DNA from: Runella sp. MFBS21
GTDB lineage: Bacteria > Bacteroidota > Bacteroidia > Cytophagales > Spirosomataceae
DNA length: 64,000 nucleotides
Assembly (NCBI RefSeq): GCF_029433105.1
Contig: NZ_JARNTW010000022.1
Location: 50,038 to 114,037, forward strand
Direction: 5' to 3'
Each line of letters starts with the position of its first letter. Within the stretch, counting starts at the first letter, position 1. A model generated the notes under the pieces. The model saw only the letters and a program-made list of their open reading frames with translations, was not told the DNA's origin and made no database searches. This document shows positions 18,083 through 27,578 of this stretch, piece after piece. The translations under genes and the position numbers were made by a program.

Positions 18083-18690
18083 GGGGATTGTTTTTCGGTC
18101 ATGCGGGATAATAACCGTTCTAAATTGTCGGAATCTTGTGACCACCTTTCGGGATTGGTGATAATGTAATTTTGAATATTATTGTATTCTTGATGATTCC
18201 TGATAACCCTCTCCCAGTAATTTCTCTGCCAACATTTGGCAACTTCATCTAAATGATTGTTTCTTATAAAATCATAATGTCTTTTGAATACCAATGATTT
18301 AAAGGCACATACGATATTTCCTAACGTAGAAATGGGAGGGGCAGGGTTAAGTTGTTCAGTTTTAAATTGGATCGTTTCAAGTTGGGCGGAGGCAAGTTGG
18401 GCAGACGCAAGGCCTGCCCCTACTGCAATATGAATAATGCCGTGAAAATGATTAGGCATAACCACATACTCATCTAGGTGTATTTGTGGAAAGCGGTGAG
18501 ATAGCGCTAGCCATTCCTGTTCAACCAATTGCCCCAAATGACTCAAAATAGTTTTACCTTCTTTAATCTCTCCAAAAATACACTCTTTTTCTCTAGCGCA
18601 GATTGTGATAAAATAAGAGCCTGATTGACTATAATCGTAACCTTTCAAGCGAATAGACTGGCGATGGTGCAACTTCGGATTGAACTTCAT
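18079..18690 (-). CDS. REP-associated tyrosine transposase (RAYT1, Y1/HUH)
   Basis: A 203-aa single-strand DNA transposase of the IS200-like Y1 superfamily. Visible are the N-terminal SYFITICAREKECIFG strand, the HUH metal motif as HFH at residues 81-83 (VVMPNHFHGIIHI), and the candidate catalytic Tyr near 175 (NIQNYIITNPERW), typical of RAYTs. Residues 91-104 (GAGLASAQLASAQL) are encoded by an in-frame copy of the local GTAGGGGCAGG palindrome, and the stop codon also lies in a palindrome. RAYTs spread or maintain REP repeats and are usually single-copy domesticated genes. ATG start. Confidence 0.92.
   Translation of the reverse strand: MKFNPKLHHRQSIRLKGYDYSQSGSYFITICAREKECIFGEIKEGKTILSHLGQLVEQEWLALSHRFPQIHLDEYVVMPNHFHGIIHIAVGAGLASAQLASAQLETIQFKTEQLNPAPPISTLGNIVCAFKSLVFKRHYDFIRNNHLDEVAKCWQRNYWERVIRNHQEYNNIQNYIITNPERWSQDSDNLERLLSRMTEKQSP
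18399..18423. repeat. REP-like palindrome inside the RAYT1 coding frame
   Basis: GGGCAG ... CTGCCC arms around ACGCAAGGC, ending in CCCTAC. It is the same family as the palindromes at 18054, 18821 and 19173. An adjacent GGCGGAGGCAAG lies at 18386-18396. The insertion stays in frame and adds Ala/Gly-rich residues between the HUH motif and the C-terminal helix. Confidence 0.8.
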
Positions 18691-18820
18691 ATGGGTTTCG
18701 TTAATCTCAAAAAGGATTTTTAGAGATTGGACTGAAGTAGCACATAAATGTCACATAGTAGGAGAATACAGTAGAAAACAGGCCAATCCTGTATCGTGCG
18801 AAAAAGAAAAAATGTGTATC

Positions 18821-19020
18821 CGTAGGGGTAGGCCTTGCGTCTACCCCCATTGCGCGAATGAGTGCTAGTTCTTGCGTCTACCCCATTGCATGAATGAGTG
18901 CTAGTTCTTACGTCTACCCCCATTACACGAATGAGTGATGGTCATTGCGTCTACCCACTATTGCATGAATGAGTGCTAGTTCTTGCGTCTACCCACTATT
19001 GCGCGAATGAATGATGGACC
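18821..19020. repeat. Tandem repeat of 36-38 bp, about five units
   Basis: Opens with a REP-like palindrome half (CGTAGGGGTAGGCCTTGCGT). Units begin TTGCGTCTACCC at 18835, 18872, 18908 (TTACGTCTACCC), 18945 and 18983, each followed by ATTGCGCGAATGAGTG-like sequence and CTAGTTC. There are no unique spacers; the array is a decayed tandem duplication of a REP half. It fills part of the 504-bp gap upstream of RAYT1, in which I see no gene. Confidence 0.85.
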
Positions 19021-19057
19021 CGATATGTATTGTACAAAAAACTTTTGGGTTGGAGAT

Positions 19058-19168
19058 AAATGGGGCAGGGGTAACCGGCAAATGGGGCAGGGGTAACCGG
19101 CAAATGGGGCAGGGGGTAACCGATAAATGGGGCAGGGGTAAACGATAAATGGGGCAGGGGTAAACGAT
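19058..19168. repeat. Tandem repeat of 22-23 bp, five units
   Basis: Units starting AAATGGGGCAGGGGTAA at 19058, 19080, 19102, 19125 and 19147, with ends drifting from CCGGC to CGAT. A sixth unit at 19169 turns into the palindrome that closes uvrA. All units are G-rich on the plus strand. Confidence 0.88.
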
Positions 19169-19172
19169 AAAT

Positions 19173-19198
19173 GGGGCAGGGGCAAGCCCTGCCCCTAC
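19173..19198. repeat. REP-like palindrome overlapping the uvrA stop codon
   Basis: GGGGCAGGGGCAAGCCCTGC followed by CCCTAC. The arms GGGGCAGGG and CCCTGCCCC pair around GCAAG. Read on the minus strand it begins GTAGGGGCAGGG, and the TAG in it is the stop codon of uvrA. Confidence 0.85.
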
Positions 19199-22047
19199 GA
19201 TGATAATTCCAATTTCAAAAATTTACCAGTAAAACTATCCTTTGCTTTGGCGACTTTTTCGGGCGAGCCTTCTGCCACGATACGTCCGCCAGCATTGCCT
19301 CCTTCTGGTCCTAAGTCTATTACATAATCTGATACTTTGATGACATCAAGATTGTGCTCAATGATTAAAACTGTATTGCCTTTGTCGGCGAGTTTGTTGA
19401 GTACATCAAGCAAATGCTGAATATCCTGAAAATGAAGTCCAGTCGTGGGTTCATCTAAAATGTAAAGCGTTTGGCCTGTGTCTTTTTTTGAAAGTTCTTC
19501 GGCGAGTTTTACACGTTGGGCTTCTCCTCCCGAAAGTGTAGTGGCATGCTGACCCAAAGTAATATAGCCCAGACCCACGTCATTGAGAGTAGATACCTTT
19601 CGGTATATTTTTGGGATGCTCTCAAAAAAATCAAGAGCTTGTTCTACCGTCATATCCAACACATCGGCGATAGACTTGCCTTTGTAGCGGACTTCGAGGG
19701 TTTCGCGGTTGAAGCGTTTGCCTTTACAAGTATCGCAGTCTACATACACATCAGGCAAAAACTCCATTTCGATTTTCTTCATTCCTGCTCCTTCGCAATC
19801 TTCACACCGTCCTCCTTTGACATTAAACGAGAAACGTCCAGGCTTATAACCCCTAATTTTAGCTTCGGGCAGTTCGGCAAAAAGGGTACGGATTTCTGAA
19901 AAAAGATTGGTATAAGTAGCGGGGTTGGAGCGCGGAGTACGACCAATAGGCGACTGGTCTACTTCGATTACTTTGTCAATATGTTCTAGCCCTTCTACAC
20001 TTTTATAAGCAAGAGGTTCTCTTTTGGAGTTATAAAAATGGCGATTCAGAATCGGAAATAGCGTTTCGTGAATCAAGGAAGATTTTCCGCTGCCACTTAC
20101 GCCCGTAACGCACACCATTTTGCCTAAGGGCAGGCTTAACGTTACATTCTTGAGATTATGCCCCGTCGTTCCCTTCAATGTGATACTCTTTCCGTTTCCT
20201 TCGCGACGTTTTTTAGGAACCTCAATGGCTTTTCTTCCACTTAAAAAATCCGCTGTAAGTGAGCCATTTTTTAAAAATTCATCAGGAGTACCTTTGCCTA
20301 CAACCTGCCCACCATGCCGCCCCGCACCAGGGCCGATGTCGAGGATATAGTCAGATTCAAGCATCATATCTTTGTCATGCTCCACTACCAAAACGGTATT
20401 TCCTAAGTCTCGTAGTTTTTTTAGGGAATCAATCAGGCGAACATTGTCGCGCTGATGTAAACCAATACTTGGTTCATCCATAATATAAAGCACACCCGTG
20501 AGCTGAGTTCCGATTTGGGTAGCCAAACGGATACGCTGAGCTTCACCCCCAGAAAGAGTTTTTAAAGGGCGATTTAGGGTCAAGTAATCCAAGCCAACAT
20601 CTAGCAAAAAACCAACACGCTTTCGGATTTCCTTCAATACTTCTTTCCCAATCAATTGTTGGCGCTCTGTGGCCCGGTCTTCTAGGCCGTTCAACCAATT
20701 TGACAATTCTCTGATGTCCATTTCGGCCAATTCGGCGATGTTGCGACCGTCGATTTTAAACCAAAGTGCTTCTTTTTTGAGCCTTGCTCCTTGGCAATCG
20801 GGGCAAGTATTGATAGTCATAAAATCTTTGAGCCAATCCTGAATTTTTTCCGAACCATTTTCTTGTTGGCGTCTCAAAAAAGTAATGATTCCTTCATACT
20901 TGGTATTCCACTCGGTACCTTCGTATTTTTTGGAGGGGACGGGTACAGGCTCGTCGGTACCATTAAGCATGATGTCGATGGCTTCTGCGGGAAATTTCTC
21001 AATAGGAGTGCTGAGAGTGACTTTGAAAGGTTTAAGTAGAATTTCAAGTTGTTTGAAAATCCATAAGTCGCGGTATTCGCCAATAGGAGCAATGGCTCCT
21101 CGGCTCAGACTCAGGCTTTTATCAGGAATGACGCTTTCTTCCGTAATTTCTTCTACCACTCCTAGGCCCTGACAAGTAGGACACCAACCGTAAGGCGAGT
21201 TGAAAGAAAAACTATTGGGAGCAGGGTCGTCATAGCTGATACCCGATTCGGGATCCATTAAGTTTTGTGAAAAATAATGTACCTCGTTTTTGGAGTCGAG
21301 CATCATCATTACGCCTTTCCCTTGTTTAAGAGTAGTCCCCACTGATTGACTCAGGCGAAAGCGGTCATCTTTTTTAGGAATAAGGCGGTCTATTACAATC
21401 TCAATGTCGTGGATTTTATAGCGGTCAAGCTGCATTTTGGGCGTTATGTCTTGAACTTCGCCGTCAACCCGCACTTTAGTATAACCTAATTTTGAAATTT
21501 GGACAAACAAATCACGATAGTGCCCTTTCCGACCTTTGACAACCGGGGCAAGGAGAGTAGCTTTTTGATTTTCAAATTGGGCTAGAATTTGGTCAATGAT
21601 TTGATCTTGTGATTGTTTTACCATCGGGCGGCCCGTAGCATAGCTAAAAGCATCGCCTGCCCTAGCATACAACAGTCGTAAAAAATCATAAATCTCGGTA
21701 ACGGTGCCCACAGTAGAGCGAGGGTTACGAGAGGTAGTTTTTTGTTCAATACTAATCACAGGACTCAAGCCCTCGATTTTGTCCACATCGGGGCGCTCCA
21801 TATTGCCCAAAAAACCGCGTGCATAAGCCGAAAAGCTTTCCATGTATCGGCGTTGGCCCTCGGCATAAATGGTATCAAAAGCAAGGGAAGATTTACCACT
21901 GCCGCTGATACCAGTCACTACTACGAGCTTATTGCGGGGGATAGTGACGTCAATATTTTTAAGGTTGTGTTCACGTGCTCCCATGACTTCTATTTGGTCA
22001 TGGCCAGTGAGATCGATGTCTGTTAGAGTAGGTTTATGATTGTCCAT
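19195..22047 (-). CDS. uvrA: Excinuclease ABC subunit A
   Basis: A 950-aa DNA damage sensor of nucleotide excision repair, acting with UvrB/UvrC. Two ABC ATPase modules are visible: Walker [10 protein letters not shown] near the N-terminus and GVSGSGKSS near residue 655; signatures [12 protein letters not shown] and [12 protein letters not shown]; and CxxC zinc fingers ([24 protein letters not shown] with CDTCKGKR). ATG at 22047 is preferred ([10 protein letters not shown]); an in-frame ATG at 22062 would add five residues. The stop codon lies inside a REP-like palindrome, so the last residues may have been reset by that insertion. Confidence 0.98.
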   Translation of the reverse strand: MDNHKPTLTDIDLTGHDQIEVMGAREHNLKNIDVTIPRNKLVVVTGISGSGKSSLAFDTIYAEGQRRYMESFSAYARGFLGNMERPDVDKIEGLSPVISIEQKTTSRNPRSTVGTVTEIYDFLRLLYARAGDAFSYATGRPMVKQSQDQIIDQILAQFENQKATLLAPVVKGRKGHYRDLFVQISKLGYTKVRVDGEVQDITPKMQLDRYKIHDIEIVIDRLIPKKDDRFRLSQSVGTTLKQGKGVMMMLDSKNEVHYFSQNLMDPESGISYDDPAPNSFSFNSPYGWCPTCQGLGVVEEITEESVIPDKSLSLSRGAIAPIGEYRDLWIFKQLEILLKPFKVTLSTPIEKFPAEAIDIMLNGTDEPVPVPSKKYEGTEWNTKYEGIITFLRRQQENGSEKIQDWLKDFMTINTCPDCQGARLKKEALWFKIDGRNIAELAEMDIRELSNWLNGLEDRATERQQLIGKEVLKEIRKRVGFLLDVGLDYLTLNRPLKTLSGGEAQRIRLATQIGTQLTGVLYIMDEPSIGLHQRDNVRLIDSLKKLRDLGNTVLVVEHDKDMMLESDYILDIGPGAGRHGGQVVGKGTPDEFLKNGSLTADFLSGRKAIEVPKKRREGNGKSITLKGTTGHNLKNVTLSLPLGKMVCVTGVSGSGKSSLIHETLFPILNRHFYNSKREPLAYKSVEGLEHIDKVIEVDQSPIGRTPRSNPATYTNLFSEIRTLFAELPEAKIRGYKPGRFSFNVKGGRCEDCEGAGMKKIEMEFLPDVYVDCDTCKGKRFNRETLEVRYKGKSIADVLDMTVEQALDFFESIPKIYRKVSTLNDVGLGYITLGQHATTLSGGEAQRVKLAEELSKKDTGQTLYILDEPTTGLHFQDIQHLLDVLNKLADKGNTVLIIEHNLDVIKVSDYVIDLGPEGGNAGGRIVAEGSPEKVAKAKDSFTGKFLKLELSS

Positions 22048-22095
22048 GAATTGGTAACGCAAAAGGGGAGCGTAAAGTTACCAATTCTATTGAGA

Positions 22096-22135
22096 ACAAC
22101 CCTGCCAAAATCTTGCTAAACCTTGGCAGAGTTGT
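22096..22135. repeat. Short palindrome between uvrA and the tricorn gene
   Basis: ACAACCCTGCCAA (22096-22108) pairs with TTGGCAGAGTTGT (22123-22135) with one C/A mismatch and a 14-nt loop. No T-run follows on either strand, so it is a poor terminator. It resembles the palindromes at 36650 and 51649. Confidence 0.6.
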
Positions 22136-22138
22136 GTA

Positions 22139-25100
22139 TTATTTTATTTCCTTCATCAGTTCCTCTACTGCGCGTTCGAGTTGCTGGTCTTTGCCTTTAA
22201 TCACTACTTCATAATCATTCCATACTTTGATGTTAGGTTCTGTTTGGGCATTTTCAAGATAGGTGCCTGCCATTGTTTTTACGCCTACTGGAGGCACTCC
22301 CCAACGAATACTAGGGTCTTGGAGCATTTCCCATCCCGCAAAAGTACAAGTCCCTGGCACTGGCTGCCCCACGAGCTTGTTAAGACTGACAGCCTGCGTC
22401 ATGTGTGCATAGCAATGGCCATCAGAGTAATTGGCCTCATTGGCGAGCGAGATACTCGGTCTGCTCCAGCGGTAGCTAGGCTCAGAGTAAATGACTCGTT
22501 TGTCGGTGGCATTGTACATGTAAGTTTTACCCGAAAAGAAGGTTGCTAGGTCGGATACCAAATCGCCTCCGCTGTTGAAACGCGTATCTACTACGATTCC
22601 TTTTTTGGTGGCAAATTTTCCCATCACTTCGTCGTAAGTTACTCGGAAAGGGCCATCAGCCATACCCGGAATATGAATATAACCCAAGGCTCCCTTGCTG
22701 AGTTTTTCTACTTCGTCTTGATTACGACGAACCCAACGCTTGTAAAGTAATTGATTTTCTTCTCCGATACTGATAGGCTTGAGCACTACCTCTCGCCGAT
22801 TAGTACCTTCCAGAAGCGAAAGAAGCACATTTTTGCCTGCCTTACGATTGAGGTATTGAGCCAAATCACGGTCGTTGGAGATAGTTTCGCCATCGATAGC
22901 TTCGATGATCGTGCCTGACTTGAGATTCAAGCCTGCTTTGTCGGCGGGGCCGTCTTTGATTACTTCCTCTATCCGAATTCCAGGGCCTGCAAAATTCCAG
23001 TCAAAAAATATTCCGAGCGAAGCTGTGACATCGGCATTGGTAGAAGGCGGGCTGTACGACGCGCCACTATGCGATACATTCAGTTCACCGAGTAGCTCAC
23101 TTAGCATCTCAGCAAACTCATAATTGTTGCTAATATGAGGCAACTGTTGTAGATAATCAGGTTTATAACTATCCCAATTTACCCCGTGAAAAGTAGCGGT
23201 GTAAAATGTTTTTTTTGTGCGACGCCATACATGTTCAAACATAAAGGCACGCTCGGCGGCTATGTCGAGATTCATGTCGCCGCTTGTGCTAATGCTTTCT
23301 TGTTTTCCTGTTGCAGCATCTATTTTAGAAATTTTGCCGTCAGCATTCAAAAAGATGTTTTTCTGGTCTTTGTCCCATACCATACTACCGCCACCATTGG
23401 CATTTAGGGTGGTGAGTTGTTTGGTTTCTTTGGTGCGTAGGTTGGTACTCCAGAGGTTATAGCCTTTTTCAAAGCGCGTCAGATAATATAGCATATCACC
23501 GTCTTTATTGATAAGAGCATCCGAAAGGTTGGAAGAGTGAATGGTCAATTTGGCCTTGCGCAATTCTAACCCATCCATTTCAATCACCACAGTTGTATCT
23601 TTTTTATTGGTGGTATCGGCTTTGCTTGTTTTTTCGTCAAGTTCTTTGGCTAAGGCTGCTTCATCTTTGGTGAGTTTGAATTTGTCGTAAGCCGCTTGCG
23701 TAAAAAACAAAGCATATACATCGGATTGGCTGTTGCCACTTTGAGACAAGCTTTTGAGTCCTTCACGATTGCTAAACCACAGCATTGCCTTACCGCTCAG
23801 TACCCATTTAGCGCGGTGGTCTTCAAAGCCACTTTGAGTAAGATTCGTAACTTTGCCTTTACCATCGGTTGAGATAAGCCCGATTTCGCCTTCCCTGACA
23901 TTGGGAAGATTGTAATCAAACAAAAACCACTTGCCGTCGGGACTCCATTGAAAGTATTGGTCGTTGTCGCCCCAAGAAAACAATTCTTGGTCGGTTAGGA
24001 TAGTGCGCGTTTGTTTGGTAGAAAGATTAAAAATTTTGAGGGTAGCACGGTTTTCGATAAAGGCTATTTCTTTGCCATCGGGAGCATAAGAGGGTTGATA
24101 GTTTTCGTTGTCATTCACAATCAGCGGCGTTTCTTTCAAAACCGTAGAAGCATAAAAGTAGGGCTCTTCTTTTCGGCTGATTCGTGTCTCAAAAATTTTC
24201 CAAGTATTGCCTCGTTCTGATGAATACAACAAAGCTTTGCCATCCGGCGAAAAACTTACGCTACGCTCCTGTTCGGGAGTATTGGTGATACGTTTGGTGA
24301 AATTTCCTTCTACCGAGCTTACAAATACTTCTCCTCTGAAAACATAAGCGATTTCTTTGCCATTGGGCGAAACAGCCATATCGCGTACGCTACCACTGAC
24401 ATTCACAACGCGCTCGTTGTTGACACGAGTGTCGGCGGCGATGTTAATAGTTACTTTTTGGGGCTGAGTACCTGATTTTAAAGTATAAATTTCGCCGTCG
24501 AAACTAAAGCAGAGTGTACCGTCAGTTGCCATGCTCAAAAACCGAACGGGATGTTTTTTGAAAGAAGTGAGCGCTTGTGGCTGATTAGGTGAAGCCAACG
24601 AAAGCTTGTGAACGTTGAAAGAACCATTGCTTTCGCTCAGATAATAAATGCTTTTGTCTTCTTCCGCAAAAATAGGATTTCGGTCTTCGCCTGCAAAAGT
24701 GGTGAGTTTTGTATGTTTTTGGGTTTTGGTATCATATGTCCAAATATCTCGTGCAATAGAGGATGTATGATGCTTACGCCAAGGGTTTTCACCGCCTTTT
24801 TTGTCATGGTATACCATTTTACTGCCGTCTTTGCTGAATTTCACATCCTCGGCAGGCGTACTCCATACTTGCTGTACACGGCCGCCTTTGAGCGCAACGC
24901 TATAAAGCTCAGGTTGCGAACCAGTAGGATATTGACGATTAGTAGCTAAATCCATTCGTACGCCTCCAAAAACAACGCGCTGATTGTCAGGAGAAAAATC
25001 GTAAGGGTATTCGTTGGCCGAGTGGAAGGTGAGGCGTTTGGCTTCGCCTCCTTCAGCGGGAATCGTAAAGACATCAAAATTGCCAAAACGGTCGGAGGCA

Positions 25101-25339
25101 AATGCAATAGTTTTGCTATCTCGCGACCACACGGGCATAAAATCGTGCGCTTCGTGAAAAGTCAGCGGAATAGCGCTGCCTCCCGTGGTAGGCACTTTCC
25201 AAAGGTCCCCTTTGTAAGTGAATACAATGGTTTTACCATCAGGTGAGATACTTGGATATCGAAGCCATTTGGGGGATGATTGGGCAAAAGAAGTAACTGT
25301 CAAAAGGACAGCGCCAAGAATTTTAAGAGTAATTTTCAC
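22139..25339 (-). CDS. Tricorn-type protease (beta-propeller, PDZ, S41)
   Basis: A 1066-aa secreted homologue of tricorn protease: signal peptide (MKITLKILGAVLLTVTSFAQ), N-terminal PD40/WD40-like propellers (about 25-560; repeats such as YPSISPDGKTIVFTYKGDLW and FSPDGKALLYSSERG), a tricorn C1 helical domain (about 690-760), a PDZ domain (about 765-850) and the S41 peptidase core (about 860-1060). The nucleophile is probably the Ser in NEANYSDGH; DTRFNSGGDLVSD and the C-terminal TEPNIKVWNDYE follow the family. It likely degrades oligopeptides in the periplasm. GTG start directly at the signal peptide. Confidence 0.92.
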   Translation of the reverse strand: MKITLKILGAVLLTVTSFAQSSPKWLRYPSISPDGKTIVFTYKGDLWKVPTTGGSAIPLTFHEAHDFMPVWSRDSKTIAFASDRFGNFDVFTIPAEGGEAKRLTFHSANEYPYDFSPDNQRVVFGGVRMDLATNRQYPTGSQPELYSVALKGGRVQQVWSTPAEDVKFSKDGSKMVYHDKKGGENPWRKHHTSSIARDIWTYDTKTQKHTKLTTFAGEDRNPIFAEEDKSIYYLSESNGSFNVHKLSLASPNQPQALTSFKKHPVRFLSMATDGTLCFSFDGEIYTLKSGTQPQKVTINIAADTRVNNERVVNVSGSVRDMAVSPNGKEIAYVFRGEVFVSSVEGNFTKRITNTPEQERSVSFSPDGKALLYSSERGNTWKIFETRISRKEEPYFYASTVLKETPLIVNDNENYQPSYAPDGKEIAFIENRATLKIFNLSTKQTRTILTDQELFSWGDNDQYFQWSPDGKWFLFDYNLPNVREGEIGLISTDGKGKVTNLTQSGFEDHRAKWVLSGKAMLWFSNREGLKSLSQSGNSQSDVYALFFTQAAYDKFKLTKDEAALAKELDEKTSKADTTNKKDTTVVIEMDGLELRKAKLTIHSSNLSDALINKDGDMLYYLTRFEKGYNLWSTNLRTKETKQLTTLNANGGGSMVWDKDQKNIFLNADGKISKIDAATGKQESISTSGDMNLDIAAERAFMFEHVWRRTKKTFYTATFHGVNWDSYKPDYLQQLPHISNNYEFAEMLSELLGELNVSHSGASYSPPSTNADVTASLGIFFDWNFAGPGIRIEEVIKDGPADKAGLNLKSGTIIEAIDGETISNDRDLAQYLNRKAGKNVLLSLLEGTNRREVVLKPISIGEENQLLYKRWVRRNQDEVEKLSKGALGYIHIPGMADGPFRVTYDEVMGKFATKKGIVVDTRFNSGGDLVSDLATFFSGKTYMYNATDKRVIYSEPSYRWSRPSISLANEANYSDGHCYAHMTQAVSLNKLVGQPVPGTCTFAGWEMLQDPSIRWGVPPVGVKTMAGTYLENAQTEPNIKVWNDYEVVIKGKDQQLERAVEELMKEIK

Positions 25340-25455
25340 AATGATGATTGGGATTTAGCATGAATAAATGAAGTGCGAAACTCTCCCAAAGTTATCTAAA
25401 AACAATAGAAACCTACAAGCACCGCCTTTTAGACTTGAAAAAGAAATACTAGTTG

Positions 25456-26241
25456 ATGAAAAAAATAACAATATTTAACTTGCTGCTACTACACAGCCTT
25501 CTAGCGTTGGCCCAAGATGGTTTTCAGGCTCGTATTTACGAAACAAAAAAAGGACAAAAATTACCATATCAGATTTTGTATCCAGAAAACTACAATCGTC
25601 ACCATAAATACCCCCTTGTATTGGTACTACATGGCGCAGGTGAACGAGGTGCCGACAATCAAAAACAATTGGTTCATGGCTCAAAATTATTCTTATCGGA
25701 CAATAACCGCCGCCAATTTCCAGCGATTGTAATTTTTCCACAATGTCCCGTGGATAGTTATTGGATGTCAGGAAAAATAGATCGTAGTAAACAGCCTATT
25801 GAACTCAGCTTTGATTACCCTAAAGCTCCCAATTGGCCTTTGAAAGCAGCAGTAGAGCTTGTAAAAAAGCTTTCGAAAAAAGAAGCAGTAGATAAAAAAC
25901 GAATCTATATCACGGGGCTTTCGATGGGAGGCATGGGAACTTTCGAAGCCTTGGCGCGTTATCCCAAGCTTTTTGCTGCTGCGGCACCTATCTGTGGAGG
26001 TGGAAATCTAGAAATGACTAAAAAATATGCGAACAAAGTGCCACTTTGGATTTTTCACGGTGCCGAAGATGGCGTAGTAAAAGTTCAAAACTCACGAGAT
26101 ATTTATGCTGCATTGCGATCCAATGCAGCTAATGTGAAATACACCGAATATCCTGGCGTGAATCACAACAGTTGGGATAATGCTTTTGCCGAATCTGAAT
26201 TTTTACCATGGATGTTTAGTCACGTAAAAGGGAAAAAATAA
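25456..26241 (+). CDS. Secreted PHB-depolymerase/prolyl-oligopeptidase-like esterase
   Basis: A 261-aa alpha/beta hydrolase with a signal peptide (MKKITIFNLLLLHSLLALAQ). The oxyanion motif LHGAGERGADN, the nucleophile GLSMGGMGTFE, the acid region FHGAEDGVVKV and the catalytic His in GVNHNSWDNAF are all present, matching the LpqC/esterase-D-like carbohydrate esterases often found near polysaccharide utilisation genes. ATG at 25456 (a TTG one codon upstream is ignored). Seven bases separate it from the CE15-like gene, so the two esterases form an operon. Confidence 0.85.
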   Translation: MKKITIFNLLLLHSLLALAQDGFQARIYETKKGQKLPYQILYPENYNRHHKYPLVLVLHGAGERGADNQKQLVHGSKLFLSDNNRRQFPAIVIFPQCPVDSYWMSGKIDRSKQPIELSFDYPKAPNWPLKAAVELVKKLSKKEAVDKKRIYITGLSMGGMGTFEALARYPKLFAAAAPICGGGNLEMTKKYANKVPLWIFHGAEDGVVKVQNSRDIYAALRSNAANVKYTEYPGVNHNSWDNAFAESEFLPWMFSHVKGKK

Positions 26242-26248
26242 TATACTT

Positions 26249-27532
26249 ATGCACAACTTATCCACAATGAGAGTCTTCGTTGGTGTATTTCTAGCAGTGG
26301 CAGTTACTTTAACTGCTAATGCTCAAAAAATTCCAGTCAATTATGACGAAACAAAAATACCCGCCTATACCTTACCCGACCCTTTGTTGGTAAAAGGAAA
26401 ACGCATTTCGACCAAAACGGCTTGGGAAAAGGAAGGACGTCCGGCAGTTTTGAAAATGTTTGCAGAAGAGGTATATGGTATCAATCCCTTTCCGCCTTCC
26501 ATAAAAATAGCCACTGAGGTAAGGGGCATTAACGAAAATGCCCTTGGAGGAAAGGCCATTTCCAAACAAGTTACGCTACGTTTTCCCGAAATTTCTCCCA
26601 ATTTGGCCCTTCACGTATTGCTGTATTTACCCAAAAACGCGCAGAAAGTGCCGGCTTTTGTTAGTCTCAATTTTACGGGCAATCATACCACTACCAAAGA
26701 ACAAGACATCTTTGTGACCGAAAATTGGGTAAATGCTGGCTTTGATAAATCTTACACAAATAATCGCGCTACCGAAGCGTCGCGCGGGATAGCCGAGCGC
26801 CGATGGCCTATGGAAGCCATAGTGGCGAGAGGTTATGCCGTGGCTACTGCCTATTATGGTGACCTCGAACCCGACCATGCCGAAGGCTGGAAAACAGGCC
26901 TGCGTTCGGTACTGACGCCAGAGCAGCGCGACAAATGGGGGGCATTGGGGGTATGGGCATGGAGTATGAGCCGCATGGTAGATTATTTGATTCAAAACGA
27001 AACCCAAATTGATAAAAACAAAATTATTGGCGTAGGGCATTCGCGTATTGGAAAGGCTACCTTGTGGGCAGGGGCAGAAGACCCGCGCTTTGCGATTGTG
27101 GTCTCTAACGACTCAGGCGAAGGTGGGGCGGCTTTGGCCAGAAGGTGGATTGGCGAAACCGTCGAGCATCTCAATACTCAATTTCCCCACTGGTTTTGTG
27201 CCAACTACAAAAAGTATAATAAAGCCGTAAGCGACCTACCTGTTGATCAACACGCCTTATTGGGATTGATGGCTCCGCGTCCGCTTTATGTAGCAAGTGC
27301 TACCGAAGATACTTGGGCCGACCCCAAAGGTGAGTTTATGAGTGCATTGGAAGCCCAAAATGTGTATAGTTTGTACAAAAAAACGGGTTTAGGAACCGAA
27401 AAAATGCCTCTTCCTAATACTTCCATAGGCCAAACCATAGGGTATCATATTCGGGAGGGAAAACATGATATTCTTATATATGACTGGGAACAATACATGA
27501 ACTTTGCCGATAAGCACTTTAAAATCAAATAA
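26249..27532 (+). CDS. CE15-like glucuronoyl esterase
   Basis: A 427-aa secreted esterase. The signal peptide may begin at the ATG at 26267 (MRVFVGVFLAVAVTLTANAQ). The nucleophile motif GHSRIGKATLW is the GxSRxGK signature of carbohydrate esterase family 15, which cleaves ester bonds between lignin alcohols and glucuronic acid on xylan. RATEASRGIAERRWPMEAI and YYGDLEPDHAEGW are also CE15-typical, and the catalytic His lies in IGYHIREGKHDILIYDWEQY. With the neighbouring esterase and the xylulokinase it suggests plant hemicellulose use (inference). Confidence 0.88.
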   Translation: MHNLSTMRVFVGVFLAVAVTLTANAQKIPVNYDETKIPAYTLPDPLLVKGKRISTKTAWEKEGRPAVLKMFAEEVYGINPFPPSIKIATEVRGINENALGGKAISKQVTLRFPEISPNLALHVLLYLPKNAQKVPAFVSLNFTGNHTTTKEQDIFVTENWVNAGFDKSYTNNRATEASRGIAERRWPMEAIVARGYAVATAYYGDLEPDHAEGWKTGLRSVLTPEQRDKWGALGVWAWSMSRMVDYLIQNETQIDKNKIIGVGHSRIGKATLWAGAEDPRFAIVVSNDSGEGGAALARRWIGETVEHLNTQFPHWFCANYKKYNKAVSDLPVDQHALLGLMAPRPLYVASATEDTWADPKGEFMSALEAQNVYSLYKKTGLGTEKMPLPNTSIGQTIGYHIREGKHDILIYDWEQYMNFADKHFKIK

Positions 27533-27578
27533 ACCCACTATTTTTGCAAAGTAAATCACTAAAAAAGCTGCGTCTGTC

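Noticed and set aside
18079..18690. Complete IS200/IS605 insertion sequence
   Set aside because: No tnpB and no clear paired ends; the protein type and flanking palindromes fit a RAYT better.
18821..19020. 36-38 bp regularly spaced repeats that could look like a CRISPR array
   Set aside because: The whole unit repeats with drift; there are no unique spacers, no leader and no cas genes nearby.
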